From NCBI GenBank assembly GCA_965651905.1, contig CBFGUG010000024.1, forward strand, positions 35,743 to 99,742: a stretch of DNA of 64,000 nucleotides, given 5' to 3'. Source of the DNA: SZUA-265 sp965651905. GTDB taxonomy: Bacteria; Myxococcota_A; Polyangia; Polyangiales; Polyangiaceae. The translations under genes were made by a program, and so were the position numbers. Below are positions 55,412 to 64,000 of the stretch, one piece after another. The notes beneath the pieces were generated by a model. It did not search any database and was not told the DNA's origin. It saw only the letters and a list, made by a program, of their open reading frames with translations. The first letter of the stretch is position 1; the number at the start of each line of letters is the position of its first letter.

Positions 55412-56383
55412 CTAGGGAGAGACGTAGCTCACCCCGAGCAACACTAGGCCCGTCCAACGGTGCCAGTCATCGAAGTCCGAGGTGTACCGAACGCTTGGCA
55501 GCGCCGCTTCCAGCAGCAAGTACCGAGTCTTGATCGACAAGCTGACCAGATCGATACGTCCCTGAAAGTCGTAGCGACCACCAGCGGGGATCACACCCGC
55601 ACCGACACGCAGCGGCCAGTAGACGCGCTCCGTGAGCGGAATGTGAAACCCGAAATTGCCCAGCAGACTGCCGATCCAATCGCCGCTGTCGATGATGGCG
55701 TCGTCGCCACCCACCGCGGGAATGTAAGTGCTTGGAGCCCATTCCACCGAAAACTCCACGACCTCCAACATCACGCCACCCTTGAGCGCGAAGTAGACCG
55801 CACCAGAGGGGAGTGGATCGTCGAGCTTGTCGCGCCCCGGCAGCTTCTCCGCGTACACGGACATGCCGCCGCCGAGCACCAATCCGCCGAACCCACGGAT
55901 CCCGACGAGACTCTCGTCACGACGTTCGCGCTCTCGCTGCTCGGCGCCCTCATCCATTCGTGCGTGAACCCCGCCGAGGCGGGTGCAGATCCCCTCGCCC
56001 GTGCAGACTTCGCCTAGACCGCACGCTGGGTCGCATAGGCTGATGCACTTACCGTCTCTGCAGCGAGTGCCTGGCTCGCACGAGGGCAGACACTCGCCGC
56101 CCAGCTCGTCTTCCGTCAAGCCGAGCTCGTTCGTCTCGGGCTCGGGCTGCTGCGTTTCCGAATCCGTCTCATCGGCCTGCTCGGAGAATTCATCCGTGCT
56201 GGACTCGTCCGAAGTCGACGTCTCTTCGGTCTTCTCTTCGTAGAGGATGTCGTCCGCCTGAGCTGCAGCGGTCTGCGTAACGCACAGCGCACCCAACACC
56301 GCCCCCAGCTTCAGGATACCGCGCCCCCAGATGACACCGCGATCCAGAATTCTCCAGCTATTCCCCAAACGTCCTATCGCCAT
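55412..56383 (-). CDS. secreted Cys-rich protein with outer-membrane barrel domain
   Basis: 323 aa. The signal peptide is LKLGAVLGALCVTQTAAAQA. An acidic Ser/Thr/Glu-rich stretch (residues 45-95) precedes a Cys-rich module: CLPSCEPGTRCRDGKC, ISLCDPACGLGEVC, TGEGICT. The C-terminal 190 residues are amphipathic strands (FGGLVLGGGMSVYAEKL, VEFSVEWAPSTYI, LRVGAGVIPAGGRYDF, LVLLGVSY) like a small barrel. Similar combinations recur in myxobacteria; function unknown. AAGG lies 11 nt upstream of the ATG. Confidence 0.75.
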   Translation of the reverse strand: MAIGRLGNSWRILDRGVIWGRGILKLGAVLGALCVTQTAAAQADDILYEEKTEETSTSDESSTDEFSEQADETDSETQQPEPETNELGLTEDELGGECLPSCEPGTRCRDGKCISLCDPACGLGEVCTGEGICTRLGGVHARMDEGAEQRERERRDESLVGIRGFGGLVLGGGMSVYAEKLPGRDKLDDPLPSGAVYFALKGGVMLEVVEFSVEWAPSTYIPAVGGDDAIIDSGDWIGSLLGNFGFHIPLTERVYWPLRVGAGVIPAGGRYDFQGRIDLVSLSIKTRYLLLEAALPSVRYTSDFDDWHRWTGLVLLGVSYVSP

Positions 56384-56645
56384 GGTGACAGCAACCTTAG
56401 AGAATCGCGCCTGCCGCAGCTAGCACAAAATGTGTCGTATGCCGCTGTAAGGTTATGGTCCTGGCGCGAACGACCGCGCACTGGCCTATGCGGCGACGAT
56501 CGTGTCACGCGAACCACGCTTCGCAGCAGCCAGTCGCGACGATCGAACCGATCCGTTCGGTCTGGTACGGAGCGAGTACACGCTTCTTTGCGTCGGTCAT
56601 GGGCGAACACTGGACGGCCGTCTGCGCTCGGCTACGCTGTGAACC

Positions 56646-56651
56646 AGGAGG
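56646..56651 (+). promoter_or_regulatory. strong Shine-Dalgarno AGGAGG
   Basis: AGGAGG ends 7 nt before ATG 56659 and fixes the start of the following gene, even though its frame is open for another 200 nt upstream. Confidence 0.85.
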
Positions 56652-56658
56652 AATCGAC

Positions 56659-57822
56659 ATGGTGAATGTTTGCCCAAGAGGTTTACACGCAAGGAGAGGC
56701 AACCGGGACCCTAGAGCTTCGCGCCTGGCTGGAGCCTGCGCTTCCTTGCTGATCTGCGGGCTGGTGAACGTCGCATGGGGCCAAACCGAAGCCGAGGCTC
56801 CCACACCTCCCGCCCCGACCGGATCCCCAGCAGCGTCAGACGTACCATCGAGCGCGGGCGCGGCGTCAGAGCCCACGCCTGAACACGGCTCCCAAGCGTG
56901 GCAGCCGTGGCCTGCAAAGGCAGTGTTGCTCCCGTTCGAAGTCGCGAACGTCGACTCCGAATGGGTTGACGCCTTCGAGACGCTCTTTCGCGAAGAGTTC
57001 GAGGCGGCTCACGGCGGTCGCATGATGCCTTCGACGGAAACGGCGCAAGCGCTATCGCAACTGAACAACCCGCACGAGGTGATGCGCGCGTGCGGTGCCG
57101 ACGTATACGTCGCTGGAAGTTTGACTCGACTGGACGCGAAGATCGTCATTTCCGTCGCAAGCTTCGACCGAGAGGGGCGTCGGCTGCGGCGCGAGAAGAT
57201 GACCGCGGGCTCCCTCGACGATCTGGAGGCCGTTTCCGAACGACTCGGCAAGGCGCTGGGCGGAAACGTGAGCGCAAAAGAAGTACGAACCCTCGACAAC
57301 ATCACCGACCGCGAGGCTCAGGTCCCCACGCGTGTCAAGGCGGACGACTTGGTTGGCTTTCGTGGTGGGCTGACAGTTCCAGTGTCGAGCGTGGACTTGA
57401 ACATGTTGATCACCGCGGCGCTGGACGTTCGATTCCAGAGCGAACGTCACTTCGTCGGCTTTGCGATCGGCCTTCTATTGCCCGCGAACGGAGAGGACGA
57501 GAACCGCAGCTACGGCGGGTTGACGGGAGAGGTAAACGCTGCCTACTACCTCACCCACACTTCGATGGCGCCATATCTCGGAGGAGGCCTGAATGCCCGT
57601 ATTCTGTCGGGAGGAGCGAATTTGGCCCCGTATGCGATGTTCGGGCTGATGTTCAACCGGCAGTCTGGCGCCCAGGCTTACCTGGAACTACGCGCTACCC
57701 AGAACGTCACCCCGATAGCGGTCGACGTCGATGTCGCCGCAGACGCGGTAACGGGCGTCGACAGCACTACGGAACGCGTGTACCCCTTCGAACCTTCGCT
57801 CAACGCTGGTGTCGGCTGGTAG
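56659..57822 (+). CDS. secreted barrel-like protein with N-terminal TolB/LpoB-like domain
   Basis: 387 aa. The signal peptide is LAGACASLLICGLVNVAWG. A Pro/Ala-rich linker is followed by an alpha/beta domain (about residues 85-215: KAVLLPFEVANVDSEWVDAF, ADVYVAGSLTRLDAKIVISV) of the kind seen in TolB- or LpoB-like lipoproteins that sum multiple inputs. The end (220-387) consists of amphipathic strands (LITAALDVRFQSER, YAMFGLMFNRQSG, AYLELRATQN). It finishes with Trp, as many barrel proteins do. A strong hairpin downstream ends the transcript. Confidence 0.75.
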   Translation: MVNVCPRGLHARRGNRDPRASRLAGACASLLICGLVNVAWGQTEAEAPTPPAPTGSPAASDVPSSAGAASEPTPEHGSQAWQPWPAKAVLLPFEVANVDSEWVDAFETLFREEFEAAHGGRMMPSTETAQALSQLNNPHEVMRACGADVYVAGSLTRLDAKIVISVASFDREGRRLRREKMTAGSLDDLEAVSERLGKALGGNVSAKEVRTLDNITDREAQVPTRVKADDLVGFRGGLTVPVSSVDLNMLITAALDVRFQSERHFVGFAIGLLLPANGEDENRSYGGLTGEVNAAYYLTHTSMAPYLGGGLNARILSGGANLAPYAMFGLMFNRQSGAQAYLELRATQNVTPIAVDVDVAADAVTGVDSTTERVYPFEPSLNAGVGW

Positions 57823-57843
57823 CGCCCATCGTCGAGTGTTCCT

Positions 57844-57876
57844 GCGCCGCCGTCCCGGGGGCGCGGCGCTCGTTTC
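57844..57876 (+). terminator. probable rho-independent terminator
   Basis: A 7-bp GC stem (GCGCCGC / GCGGCGC, 57844-57850 and 57863-57869) with a 12-nt loop that can pair internally (CCC/GGG) is followed by TCGTTTC. It lies 21 nt after the stop of the barrel gene and before the convergent reductase stop. Confidence 0.5.
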
Positions 57877-57897
57877 TCGAACGCTCTCGTCGAGGGT

Positions 57898-59106
57898 TCA
57901 GCTCTCGCTGAGTCGCTTGTTTTCCTGGCCCCCGAGCAGCGCGGTAGCCTCTCGCAACAACCCGGGCACGTGTTGCTTGTTGGGGTAGCCTTCCAGCGCC
58001 TCCAGCAAAGGGCCGTCACTTATCTCGTCGAGTGAACGCGGGTGATTGCCCGCGAACCAATGCCCGGCGTTGTTCAGCAAACCGAAACGCCACTTGCCGT
58101 ACTCCACGAGATCCCAGCCCTTGGCCAGGTTGAGCAACCACAGGATCATCTGCAGGTTGTAGTTGTTGGGCAACTGTTGCCAGGCTGGTAGCCCAGGCAG
58201 AAACGCTTCGGGGTGCCGATGACCCGTAGCCTGCTCCATCGCCCGACTCAGTCGTTCGACAATCGGCTCGAGCACGGCTTCTGCATCTTCGAGCAGTGGT
58301 AGCACCCCCATGTGCTCGTCGAAGTCGCTCGCCCGAGCCGCACCCAAACTGAGCGTGTGCACCTGCGGATGAGAAAGACAGAACAGATCGTTGAAAACCA
58401 TCGGAGAAAGCGGCTCGCACAACGTCCTCAACTTGTCGGGCGGCTCATACAGGCGGCCCCCCTTGTCCGACGGGGAAATGATGAACACCCCCATGTCACG
58501 ACGAATGGCGGCCTCGATGGCGGGCCAGTTACGTTGGAAGATGAAGTACCAATGCAGGTTCACGTAGTCGAAGCCCTTGCCCGTTTCGGCTTCGCCGAAG
58601 TTGATGGCACGCTCGATCACGTCGAGTGGACCGTGAGTCGAAAAGCCGATGAAGCGCACCTTGCCTCGTTCTCGCAAGCGGTTGGCCACTTCGAAGCAGC
58701 CCCCCGGGCGGATCGCCCAGTCACACGTGCGCTCGTCGTTGATGCCGTGCAATCCCAATAAGTCCACGTAGTCGAGTCCCAAACGCGCGAGGGAGTCGTG
58801 AAAGTCGCGCTCGAACTCCGCGGGATTGGCCTTCGGGGAAACCTTGGTTTGCACGACGAGTTCACTGCGCTCGAACTGCGGCAGGACCTGACCGAGCTGC
58901 CGCTCGCTGGAGCCGTACCCTCGAGCGGTTTCGATGTGATTGATCCCGAGTTCGAGGGCTCGATGGATCGTCGCGGCCAGGTTGGCCTGGTTTGCGGCAG
59001 GGATATCGCCCAATGGCCGGTCTTGCCACTTGAACTGGTAACGCATCCCGCCACAACTGAATACGGGCATGGCGATCTCGGTTCTCCCGAATCGACGTCT
59101 GAGCAT
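57898..59106 (-). CDS. aldo/keto reductase
   Basis: 402 aa from ATG 59106; the frame is open another 88 codons upstream but the conserved start LRRRFGRTEIAMPVFSCGG favours this one. TIM-barrel AKR features: HIETARGYGSSERQLG with catalytic Tyr64 (the usual Asp is Glu59), Lys88 in VVQTKVSP, and NADPH loops VDLLGLHGIND and FIGFSTHGP. The C-terminal third (from about residue 260) is an extra helical region lacking the 4Fe-4S Cys motif that some similar reductases carry. Substrate unknown. Confidence 0.9.
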   Translation of the reverse strand: MLRRRFGRTEIAMPVFSCGGMRYQFKWQDRPLGDIPAANQANLAATIHRALELGINHIETARGYGSSERQLGQVLPQFERSELVVQTKVSPKANPAEFERDFHDSLARLGLDYVDLLGLHGINDERTCDWAIRPGGCFEVANRLRERGKVRFIGFSTHGPLDVIERAINFGEAETGKGFDYVNLHWYFIFQRNWPAIEAAIRRDMGVFIISPSDKGGRLYEPPDKLRTLCEPLSPMVFNDLFCLSHPQVHTLSLGAARASDFDEHMGVLPLLEDAEAVLEPIVERLSRAMEQATGHRHPEAFLPGLPAWQQLPNNYNLQMILWLLNLAKGWDLVEYGKWRFGLLNNAGHWFAGNHPRSLDEISDGPLLEALEGYPNKQHVPGLLREATALLGGQENKRLSES

Positions 59107-59431
59107 GACGTCATTGTACCGACCGACAGCCTCGGGCCCAAGGAGACGTGGCGTTTCCTCAGCGCTGTCGTCGACGCTGGACTGGCACGCTTCGAGACCG
59201 CGGCGACCACCTTGCCAAAGTCGTGTGCCTGCCCCAAACACGCTCAGGCAAAGTTGCCGCATCTCCCCAGGTCGATCGAATTTCACCGATACTTCGTCGA
59301 TGTTTTCGCGGTGTTCGGCGCGCATCAACCCCGTAAAGTGCACGCCTTCGTAGCCAGCCATGTTTCTCATCGCTTACTTCTTCATCACGTCGCCGTCCGT
59401 GCCTGCGCACGGCGCTTGCAAACACCACGCA
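59107..59431. other. 325-nt divergent region, aldo/keto reductase / efflux genes
   Basis: Both flanking frames are open into this region but without conserved sequence. It probably holds promoters for both directions. No RNA, repeat or clear promoter was found. Confidence 0.35.
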
Positions 59432-60577
59432 GTGAGGCCGTTGCTGCACGCGCTGCTGCTGGTCTTGGCGCTCGTCCCCACTGGGTGTGACGGCGGCCGC
59501 GCAGAGCCAGCACCACCAGGCAAGGCGGCGTCACCTCCAGCCCCCGTAGTCGTAACGCGCATCGAAGCCACTGCGCTGGTGGTCGAACGCAGCTACCTGG
59601 GCGAAGTAGTGGCGCGTTCAGACGCGGCACTGAGCACTGCCGAATCGGGCAGAGTGCGCAAAGTTCACGTACAGGAAGGCTCAGCTGTCGAGCGCGGGCA
59701 ATTGCTCCTCGAACTCGACGACCGCTTGGCGCGGGCGGAGCTGGTCGAAGCACGTGCAACCCGACAAGAGGTCGCCGTGCAGTTGCAGCAAGCTTCGCGC
59801 GAGGCTGAACGCTACCGAAACTTGGAACGCGAGGCGGTGGTGTCGGCGCTCGAAGCCGATCGCGAAGTCGACGAAGCGAATCGACTTGTCGCCGTTGGCG
59901 AAGGTGCGGACGCGGCGATAAAGACACGCAGCGAACGCGTGGAGCGGCATCGTATCGTAGCGCCCTTCGATGGCACGGTCGCTCGCCGCCTGGTCGATCC
60001 TGGAGACCACTTGACGGCGGGAGAGCCCGCGCTGCAACTCGTGACCGCCGACCACTTGGAGCTGTTGGTTCGCGTGCCTGAAGTCACGCTCGACGCACTG
60101 CCGTCAATGTCGAAGTTGGAAATCGGCTCTGGTGAGCGGCGGGTCGCGGCTGAACTACAGGGTGTCGTCGACGCGTTGGACCCAGCGACTCGCACGGCGC
60201 TGCTCAGGGCGGTTCCTAGATCGCGTCCTCCGTGGCTGCGCGCGGGCAGCAGCGTCAACGTGAGCTTCTTCGTCGAGGAAACGGGCGGATGGGTCGTGCC
60301 ACGCGACGCGCTAGTATACGGAATCGCCGACGTGCGAGTGATGCGGATCGAGGACGGAGTGGCCCAGCCAGTCGTCGTAGAGGTCATGGCGAAGACTGGA
60401 ACACATGCCCTACTGAAAGCCGATCTGAAGGCCGGCGATCCCATAGTAACCCACGGTAACGAACGCCTACGACCGGGCCAGACAGTACAGATCACCGAAA
60501 CCAAGGCAGCTGCTGCCTCTCCCACCGCGGAAGAGTCGCGCAACGCGAACACGCAACGTTCACCCGCTTCGCGCTGA
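59432..60577 (+). CDS. RND efflux periplasmic adaptor lipoprotein
   Basis: 381 aa from GTG 59432, selected because it begins a clean lipoprotein signal (LLHALLLVLALVPTGC). A longer start at ATG 59360 adds 24 residues. The adaptor has the lipoyl halves (GRVRKVHVQEGSAVERGQLLLELDDR and VERHRIVAPFDGTVARRLVDPGDHL), a coiled-coil hairpin between them and a beta-barrel domain. It bridges the inner-membrane pump to an outer-membrane channel; no channel gene is adjacent. The pump gene starts 11 nt later. Confidence 0.93.
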   Translation: MRPLLHALLLVLALVPTGCDGGRAEPAPPGKAASPPAPVVVTRIEATALVVERSYLGEVVARSDAALSTAESGRVRKVHVQEGSAVERGQLLLELDDRLARAELVEARATRQEVAVQLQQASREAERYRNLEREAVVSALEADREVDEANRLVAVGEGADAAIKTRSERVERHRIVAPFDGTVARRLVDPGDHLTAGEPALQLVTADHLELLVRVPEVTLDALPSMSKLEIGSGERRVAAELQGVVDALDPATRTALLRAVPRSRPPWLRAGSSVNVSFFVEETGGWVVPRDALVYGIADVRVMRIEDGVAQPVVVEVMAKTGTHALLKADLKAGDPIVTHGNERLRPGQTVQITETKAAAASPTAEESRNANTQRSPASR

Positions 60578-60588
60578 CTTACTCCGCG

Positions 60589-63500
60589 ATGACACGAAAC
60601 GATTCGACTGCGCCGCCAGCTAGCAGCCTCCCCGGGTTGATGGGACAAGCGATCGCACGCCCAGTCAGCGTCGCGGCCGCTGTGCTCCTGACGATTTTTT
60701 TCGGCGTGATCGCGATCCTGGATCTACCAATCCAACTCACCCCCGACATCTCTCAGCCCACGATCAGCGTCGAGACCACGTGGCCCGGCGCGTCACCCCT
60801 GGAGGTCGAATCCGAAATCATCGAGGAGCAAGAAGAGGTCCTCAAGCGAGTGCCAGGACTGCAGCGCATGGAGGCAACCGCCAGCGCGAACTTCGCAACC
60901 ATCACCCTCGAATTCGAAGTGGGGACGGACCTCGAACAGTCGCTGGTACGAGTGTCGAACGCACTGAGCCAGGTCCCGCGTTATCCCGACACCGCTGAGC
61001 AGCCCGTGGTCAACACTGCAAGTGCCGCTGGTCCTCCCCTCGCCGTCATCTTGGTACGTCACAAGACTGGCGGTAGCGTCGATCCCTATCGCACCTGGGT
61101 AGAGGAAGAGATCGTCCCGCAGATAGAACGGGTAGGGGGCATCGCCAGCACGTTCATGCGGGGCGGCCGCCGCACCGAAGTGCAAGTCGACTTCGATACG
61201 CACGCATTGGCTGCTCGCGGCCTCACCGTGCCCGACGTAGCAACGCGCATTCGCGCTGAGTTGCGCAACGCCTCCGCTGGCGAGATGGAAGTCGGCAAGC
61301 GTAATATCCTCGTGAGGACCCTCGTCGCGCCCGAAAAGGTAGAGGAGCTGGGGCACTTGGTACTCGCCATGGGCCCCGAGAACTCACCTGTACGGCTGTC
61401 GGATGTGGCCGACGTGAAGCTCGGGCTGCGACGCGCCACGGACTTTGCCATCGGAGACCAGCGCGAGTCGATCGCGCTGCTCCCCCGACGCGAAGCGGGC
61501 TCCAACGTGCTCGAAGTGACTGAAGCCGTGCGCGCCACGGTGAAGGAACTGAACGAGAAGCATTTTGCCGCTGAAGGCCTAGAGCTCGAGATCGTCGACG
61601 ATCAAACGGGCTACATCTACAGCGCGCTCGACCAGGTGCAGACGAATCTATTGATCGGTGCGGCGCTGGCCACGGTGGTACTTCTGCTGTTCTTGCGCAG
61701 CTTCGGCGCCGCCATGGTCGTCGCGCTGGCGATTCCCGTGTGCGTGTTGGCAACCGGGCTGGTGATGGCGTTGTTCGGACGCAGCGTCAACGTCGTGAGC
61801 CTGGCGGGTATCACCTTCGCAGTAGGCATGGTGGTCGACAACTCGATCGTGGCGCTGGAGAACATCGACACCTGGCGCCATCGCTTGAGCGACATCAAGC
61901 AAGCGGCGCTGCGCGGCATTCGCGAGGTTTCGGGTGCGCTGCTCGCGTCGACGGCAACGACGGCTGCTGTGTTCATTCCGATTTTGGTCTGGGAAGGTGA
62001 GGTGGGAGAGCTGCTGCGCGACATCGCGCTCGCCATTTCCATCTCGGTCAGCCTGTCGCTGATCGTTTCCGTGTTCGTGATCCCGAGCTTTGCGGCCGCC
62101 ATCCTGCGCTCACGCGCGAACGTAACTCCGCGCCAGCCATCGCTCCTGGTGCGCCTCGGGCAATCCACGAGTTCGGGCATCACGCGTCTCGCGCGTTGGC
62201 TGGCGGCCAACACGGGCCGTTCGTTACTGGTCACGGCGGGCGCGATCGCGGTTGCTGGCTTCGTGATGACGACGTTGCTCCCGAAGATGGAGTACTTGCC
62301 CACGGGAAATCGTAACTTGGTGTTCGGTGTCGTACTCCCTCCCCCAGGGCTGAGCATCGACGAGTTGAAACGCGTCGGCTTCGAGAACCAGAAGACGATG
62401 TGGGAGCACACAGGCCGCGAAGTGAACGGACTACCCGCAGTCCAGCGTAGCTTCTTCGTAGGAACGCCATCGCTGCTGTTCATCGGCGGAGTCGCGGAAC
62501 AAGAAGAGCGTGTGGCCGAAATGAGAGACTTCATGCGCGAACTGCACGCGCAAATCCCTGGCGCCATCGGCTTCGCGACCCAGGCAGCCCTGTTCGCGCG
62601 AGGCATCGGCGAAGGGCGAGCCGTGCAGCTCGAAATCCGCGGCAATGACATCCCGACACTGATCGGTCTCGGGGGCAAGCTGTTCGGGCAGCTACGCGAA
62701 GCGGTCCCTGGTTCACAAGTACGCCCAGTTCCGATTCTGGACCTGGGCGCGCCTGAACTGCACGTCTTCCCCAACCGAGCTGAAGCCCGTTCGATGGGAG
62801 TGAGCCCCAGTGACATCGGGTTGATCGCCGACGCGTACATCGACGGCGCGATCCTGGGTGAGTACGGAGAGCCAGGCGAACGGAAACTCGACGTGGTGCT
62901 GCGCAACCGCGCGAGCGTCAGTGGTTACGACGACGTGGCGCTGGCTGCTGCCCCCGTCGCACTGCCCAACGGGTCGATCGTACCGTTCGACGTGCTCGCC
63001 GACTTCGAGACGAAGGTCGGGCCAACCGTCGTTCAACGGATCGAACGACAGCGCGCGGTGATCCTACAGCTAACCCCTCCCGACGACGTACCCTTCGAGA
63101 CAGCCATCAACGAGGTCCGCAAAGTGACGGACACGCTGACGCGTGCAGGGGACGTGCCTGCGGGCGTCACGTTGGAGTTGAGCGGCACTGCTGGTAAACT
63201 CGCAGAGGCTCAGGAGCAGTTTGCGTGGATCTTACTCGTCGCGCTGGTGATTCTGTACCTGCTGCTCGCCGCCCTGTTCGAAGACTTCGTGGCTCCGTTG
63301 GTGATTCTCACCACCGTTCCCCTGGCCGCGGCGGGTGGGGTCGTTGGTTTACAGTGGTCGAATCTGGTGTTTCAACCGCAGCCAATGGACATCGTCACGA
63401 CACTGGGTTTTCTGATTCTGTTCGGCGTGGTGGTGAACAACGCGATTCTGATCGTCGATGGTGCGTTGGCTCGTCTGCGTGAGGGTGACAATCTACGCGA

Positions 63501-63747
63501 CGCGACTTCCGCGGCTGTTGCGGCCCGCGTGCGTCCCATCTTCATGAGCACCCTGACTTCGCTGGCTGGACTGATGCCGATGGTGCTCACCCGCGGCAGT
63601 GGCTCCGAGCTGTATAGAGGCATCGGCACCATCGTGCTCGGCGGGCTTTCAGTGGCCACCGTTCTATCTCTGTTCGTCGTGCCCAGCCTGTTCGTGTTGG
63701 TGTGGAGCCTGCGCACCAAAGCGATTCGCGCGGCAACCGCGTCCTAG
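60589..63747 (+). CDS. RND efflux transporter permease, AcrB-like
   Basis: 1052 aa, full length for RND pumps. It begins PVSVAAAVLLTIFFGVIAIL (TM1) and LTPDISQPTISVETTWPGASP. The TM4 motif is GMVVDNSIVALENI, so the second Asp of the usual DD pair is Asn. TM10 reads LFGVVVNNAILIVDGA, with Asn where AcrB has the relay Lys. Two large periplasmic loops lie at the expected positions. It should export hydrophobic compounds or metals using proton motive force. It is in an operon with the adaptor. Confidence 0.95.
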   Translation: MTRNDSTAPPASSLPGLMGQAIARPVSVAAAVLLTIFFGVIAILDLPIQLTPDISQPTISVETTWPGASPLEVESEIIEEQEEVLKRVPGLQRMEATASANFATITLEFEVGTDLEQSLVRVSNALSQVPRYPDTAEQPVVNTASAAGPPLAVILVRHKTGGSVDPYRTWVEEEIVPQIERVGGIASTFMRGGRRTEVQVDFDTHALAARGLTVPDVATRIRAELRNASAGEMEVGKRNILVRTLVAPEKVEELGHLVLAMGPENSPVRLSDVADVKLGLRRATDFAIGDQRESIALLPRREAGSNVLEVTEAVRATVKELNEKHFAAEGLELEIVDDQTGYIYSALDQVQTNLLIGAALATVVLLLFLRSFGAAMVVALAIPVCVLATGLVMALFGRSVNVVSLAGITFAVGMVVDNSIVALENIDTWRHRLSDIKQAALRGIREVSGALLASTATTAAVFIPILVWEGEVGELLRDIALAISISVSLSLIVSVFVIPSFAAAILRSRANVTPRQPSLLVRLGQSTSSGITRLARWLAANTGRSLLVTAGAIAVAGFVMTTLLPKMEYLPTGNRNLVFGVVLPPPGLSIDELKRVGFENQKTMWEHTGREVNGLPAVQRSFFVGTPSLLFIGGVAEQEERVAEMRDFMRELHAQIPGAIGFATQAALFARGIGEGRAVQLEIRGNDIPTLIGLGGKLFGQLREAVPGSQVRPVPILDLGAPELHVFPNRAEARSMGVSPSDIGLIADAYIDGAILGEYGEPGERKLDVVLRNRASVSGYDDVALAAAPVALPNGSIVPFDVLADFETKVGPTVVQRIERQRAVILQLTPPDDVPFETAINEVRKVTDTLTRAGDVPAGVTLELSGTAGKLAEAQEQFAWILLVALVILYLLLAALFEDFVAPLVILTTVPLAAAGGVVGLQWSNLVFQPQPMDIVTTLGFLILFGVVVNNAILIVDGALARLREGDNLRDATSAAVAARVRPIFMSTLTSLAGLMPMVLTRGSGSELYRGIGTIVLGGLSVATVLSLFVVPSLFVLVWSLRTKAIRAATAS

Positions 63748-63755
63748 TAGCGGCT

Positions 63756-63771
63756 TCGACAGGACTGTCGA
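63756..63771 (+). terminator. palindrome just after the efflux gene
   Basis: TCGACAG-GA-CTGTCGA, 7-bp arms with a 2-nt spacer, lies 8 nt after the stop codon. No T-run follows. The rest of the window (to 64000) contains no gene I can support. Confidence 0.3.
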
Positions 63772-64000
63772 CGTCTCCCGCGCGCCGACGTTCGCGCCTA
63801 TTGATGCGATGATCGCTTGGTGCAGCTGACGCCAAACCAAACAAACCAAAGCACTGAAACGTCGCGAGCAAGCGTTCGTTCGTGTTCATCTCACCCCCAC
63901 TCTGACTCGGGCGCGGTTCGTGCGCGGCCGCTCGCGCAAAGGCGACTAGAGCACCGATCACGTTGAATCCGGTGCGATTACGATCACCTATCGGAGCCGT

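Noticed and set aside
61617..62906. Open frame of 429 codons antisense to the RND permease
   Set aside because: Ser/Thr/Pro/Arg-rich translation, no domain, entirely inside a well-supported gene.
63587..64000. Leftward frame open from the right edge of the window
   Set aside because: It continues into the antisense of the RND gene and has no domain; a real gene may start further right but cannot be supported here.

Overview
High-GC (roughly 62-66% by eye) bacterial chromosome segment, densely packed with genes on both strands. No rRNA, tRNA, CRISPR, transposase or phage gene was recognised. The gene content points to a myxobacterium-like member of Myxococcota (Polyangia or relatives). The signs are a Ser/Thr kinase with DWG in place of DFG fused to WD40 repeats, an FHA-domain sigma-54 activator, a PP2C phosphatase fused to a cyclic-nucleotide domain, several Cys-rich lipoproteins, many secreted or beta-barrel proteins without a known function, and housekeeping genes of delta-proteobacterial type. 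Taxonomy is inferred from architecture only.

Layout. 1-5396: leftward envelope genes (truncated Cys-rich lipoprotein, beta-propeller protein, S55-type protease). 5568-8842: small membrane protein, a 78-aa protein with a ComEA-like partner, and a tandem-FKBP lipoprotein. 8883-14358: leftward five-gene run of acyl-CoA synthetase, citryl-CoA-lyase-like enzyme, M20 amidohydrolase, GNAT/cyclic-nucleotide acetyltransferase and small lipoprotein. 14476-16364: hisG and murA, overlapping by 4 nt. 16600-22080: HEAT-repeat protein, xseB, CinA-like protein, RadC, PP2C-cNMP phosphatase. 22428-26540: beta-barrel, Pro-rich membrane protein and an RluA-type pseudouridine synthase; the last overlaps the convergent membrane-protein gene 26438-28285. 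28337-32385: lipoprotein and dnaK with a clear terminator. 32727-37138: SRPBCC protein, then leftward yqgE, an FGE-like protein and a SUFU-domain protein, then argJ.

37263-45684 is a signalling and sensing stretch: orphan HPt, a possible 30-aa membrane peptide, barrel protein, XRE-cupin regulator, hemerythrin, kinase-WD40, FHA/sigma-54 activator and a response regulator, with a 14-bp tandem repeat between the last two. 45805-50905 holds lipid and envelope genes (epimerase, PlsC-like acyltransferase, EEP hydrolase, phospholipase D/cardiolipin synthase, HtrA-like protease with a probable C-terminal barrel). 50975-55063 is sugar metabolism: galE facing a xylB-macro domain-galM operon. 55412-63747 contains a Cys-rich barrel protein, a secreted barrel protein, an aldo/keto reductase and a two-gene RND efflux system.

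The most interesting system is the leftward run at 9211-14358. A predicted cNMP-binding lysine acetyltransferase sits in the same operon as an acyl-CoA synthetase whose C-terminus carries the PX4GK motif that such acetyltransferases modify in other bacteria. Citryl-CoA-lyase-like and amidohydrolase genes lie between them. This suggests cyclic-nucleotide-controlled acylation of a dedicated CoA-ester catabolic pathway.
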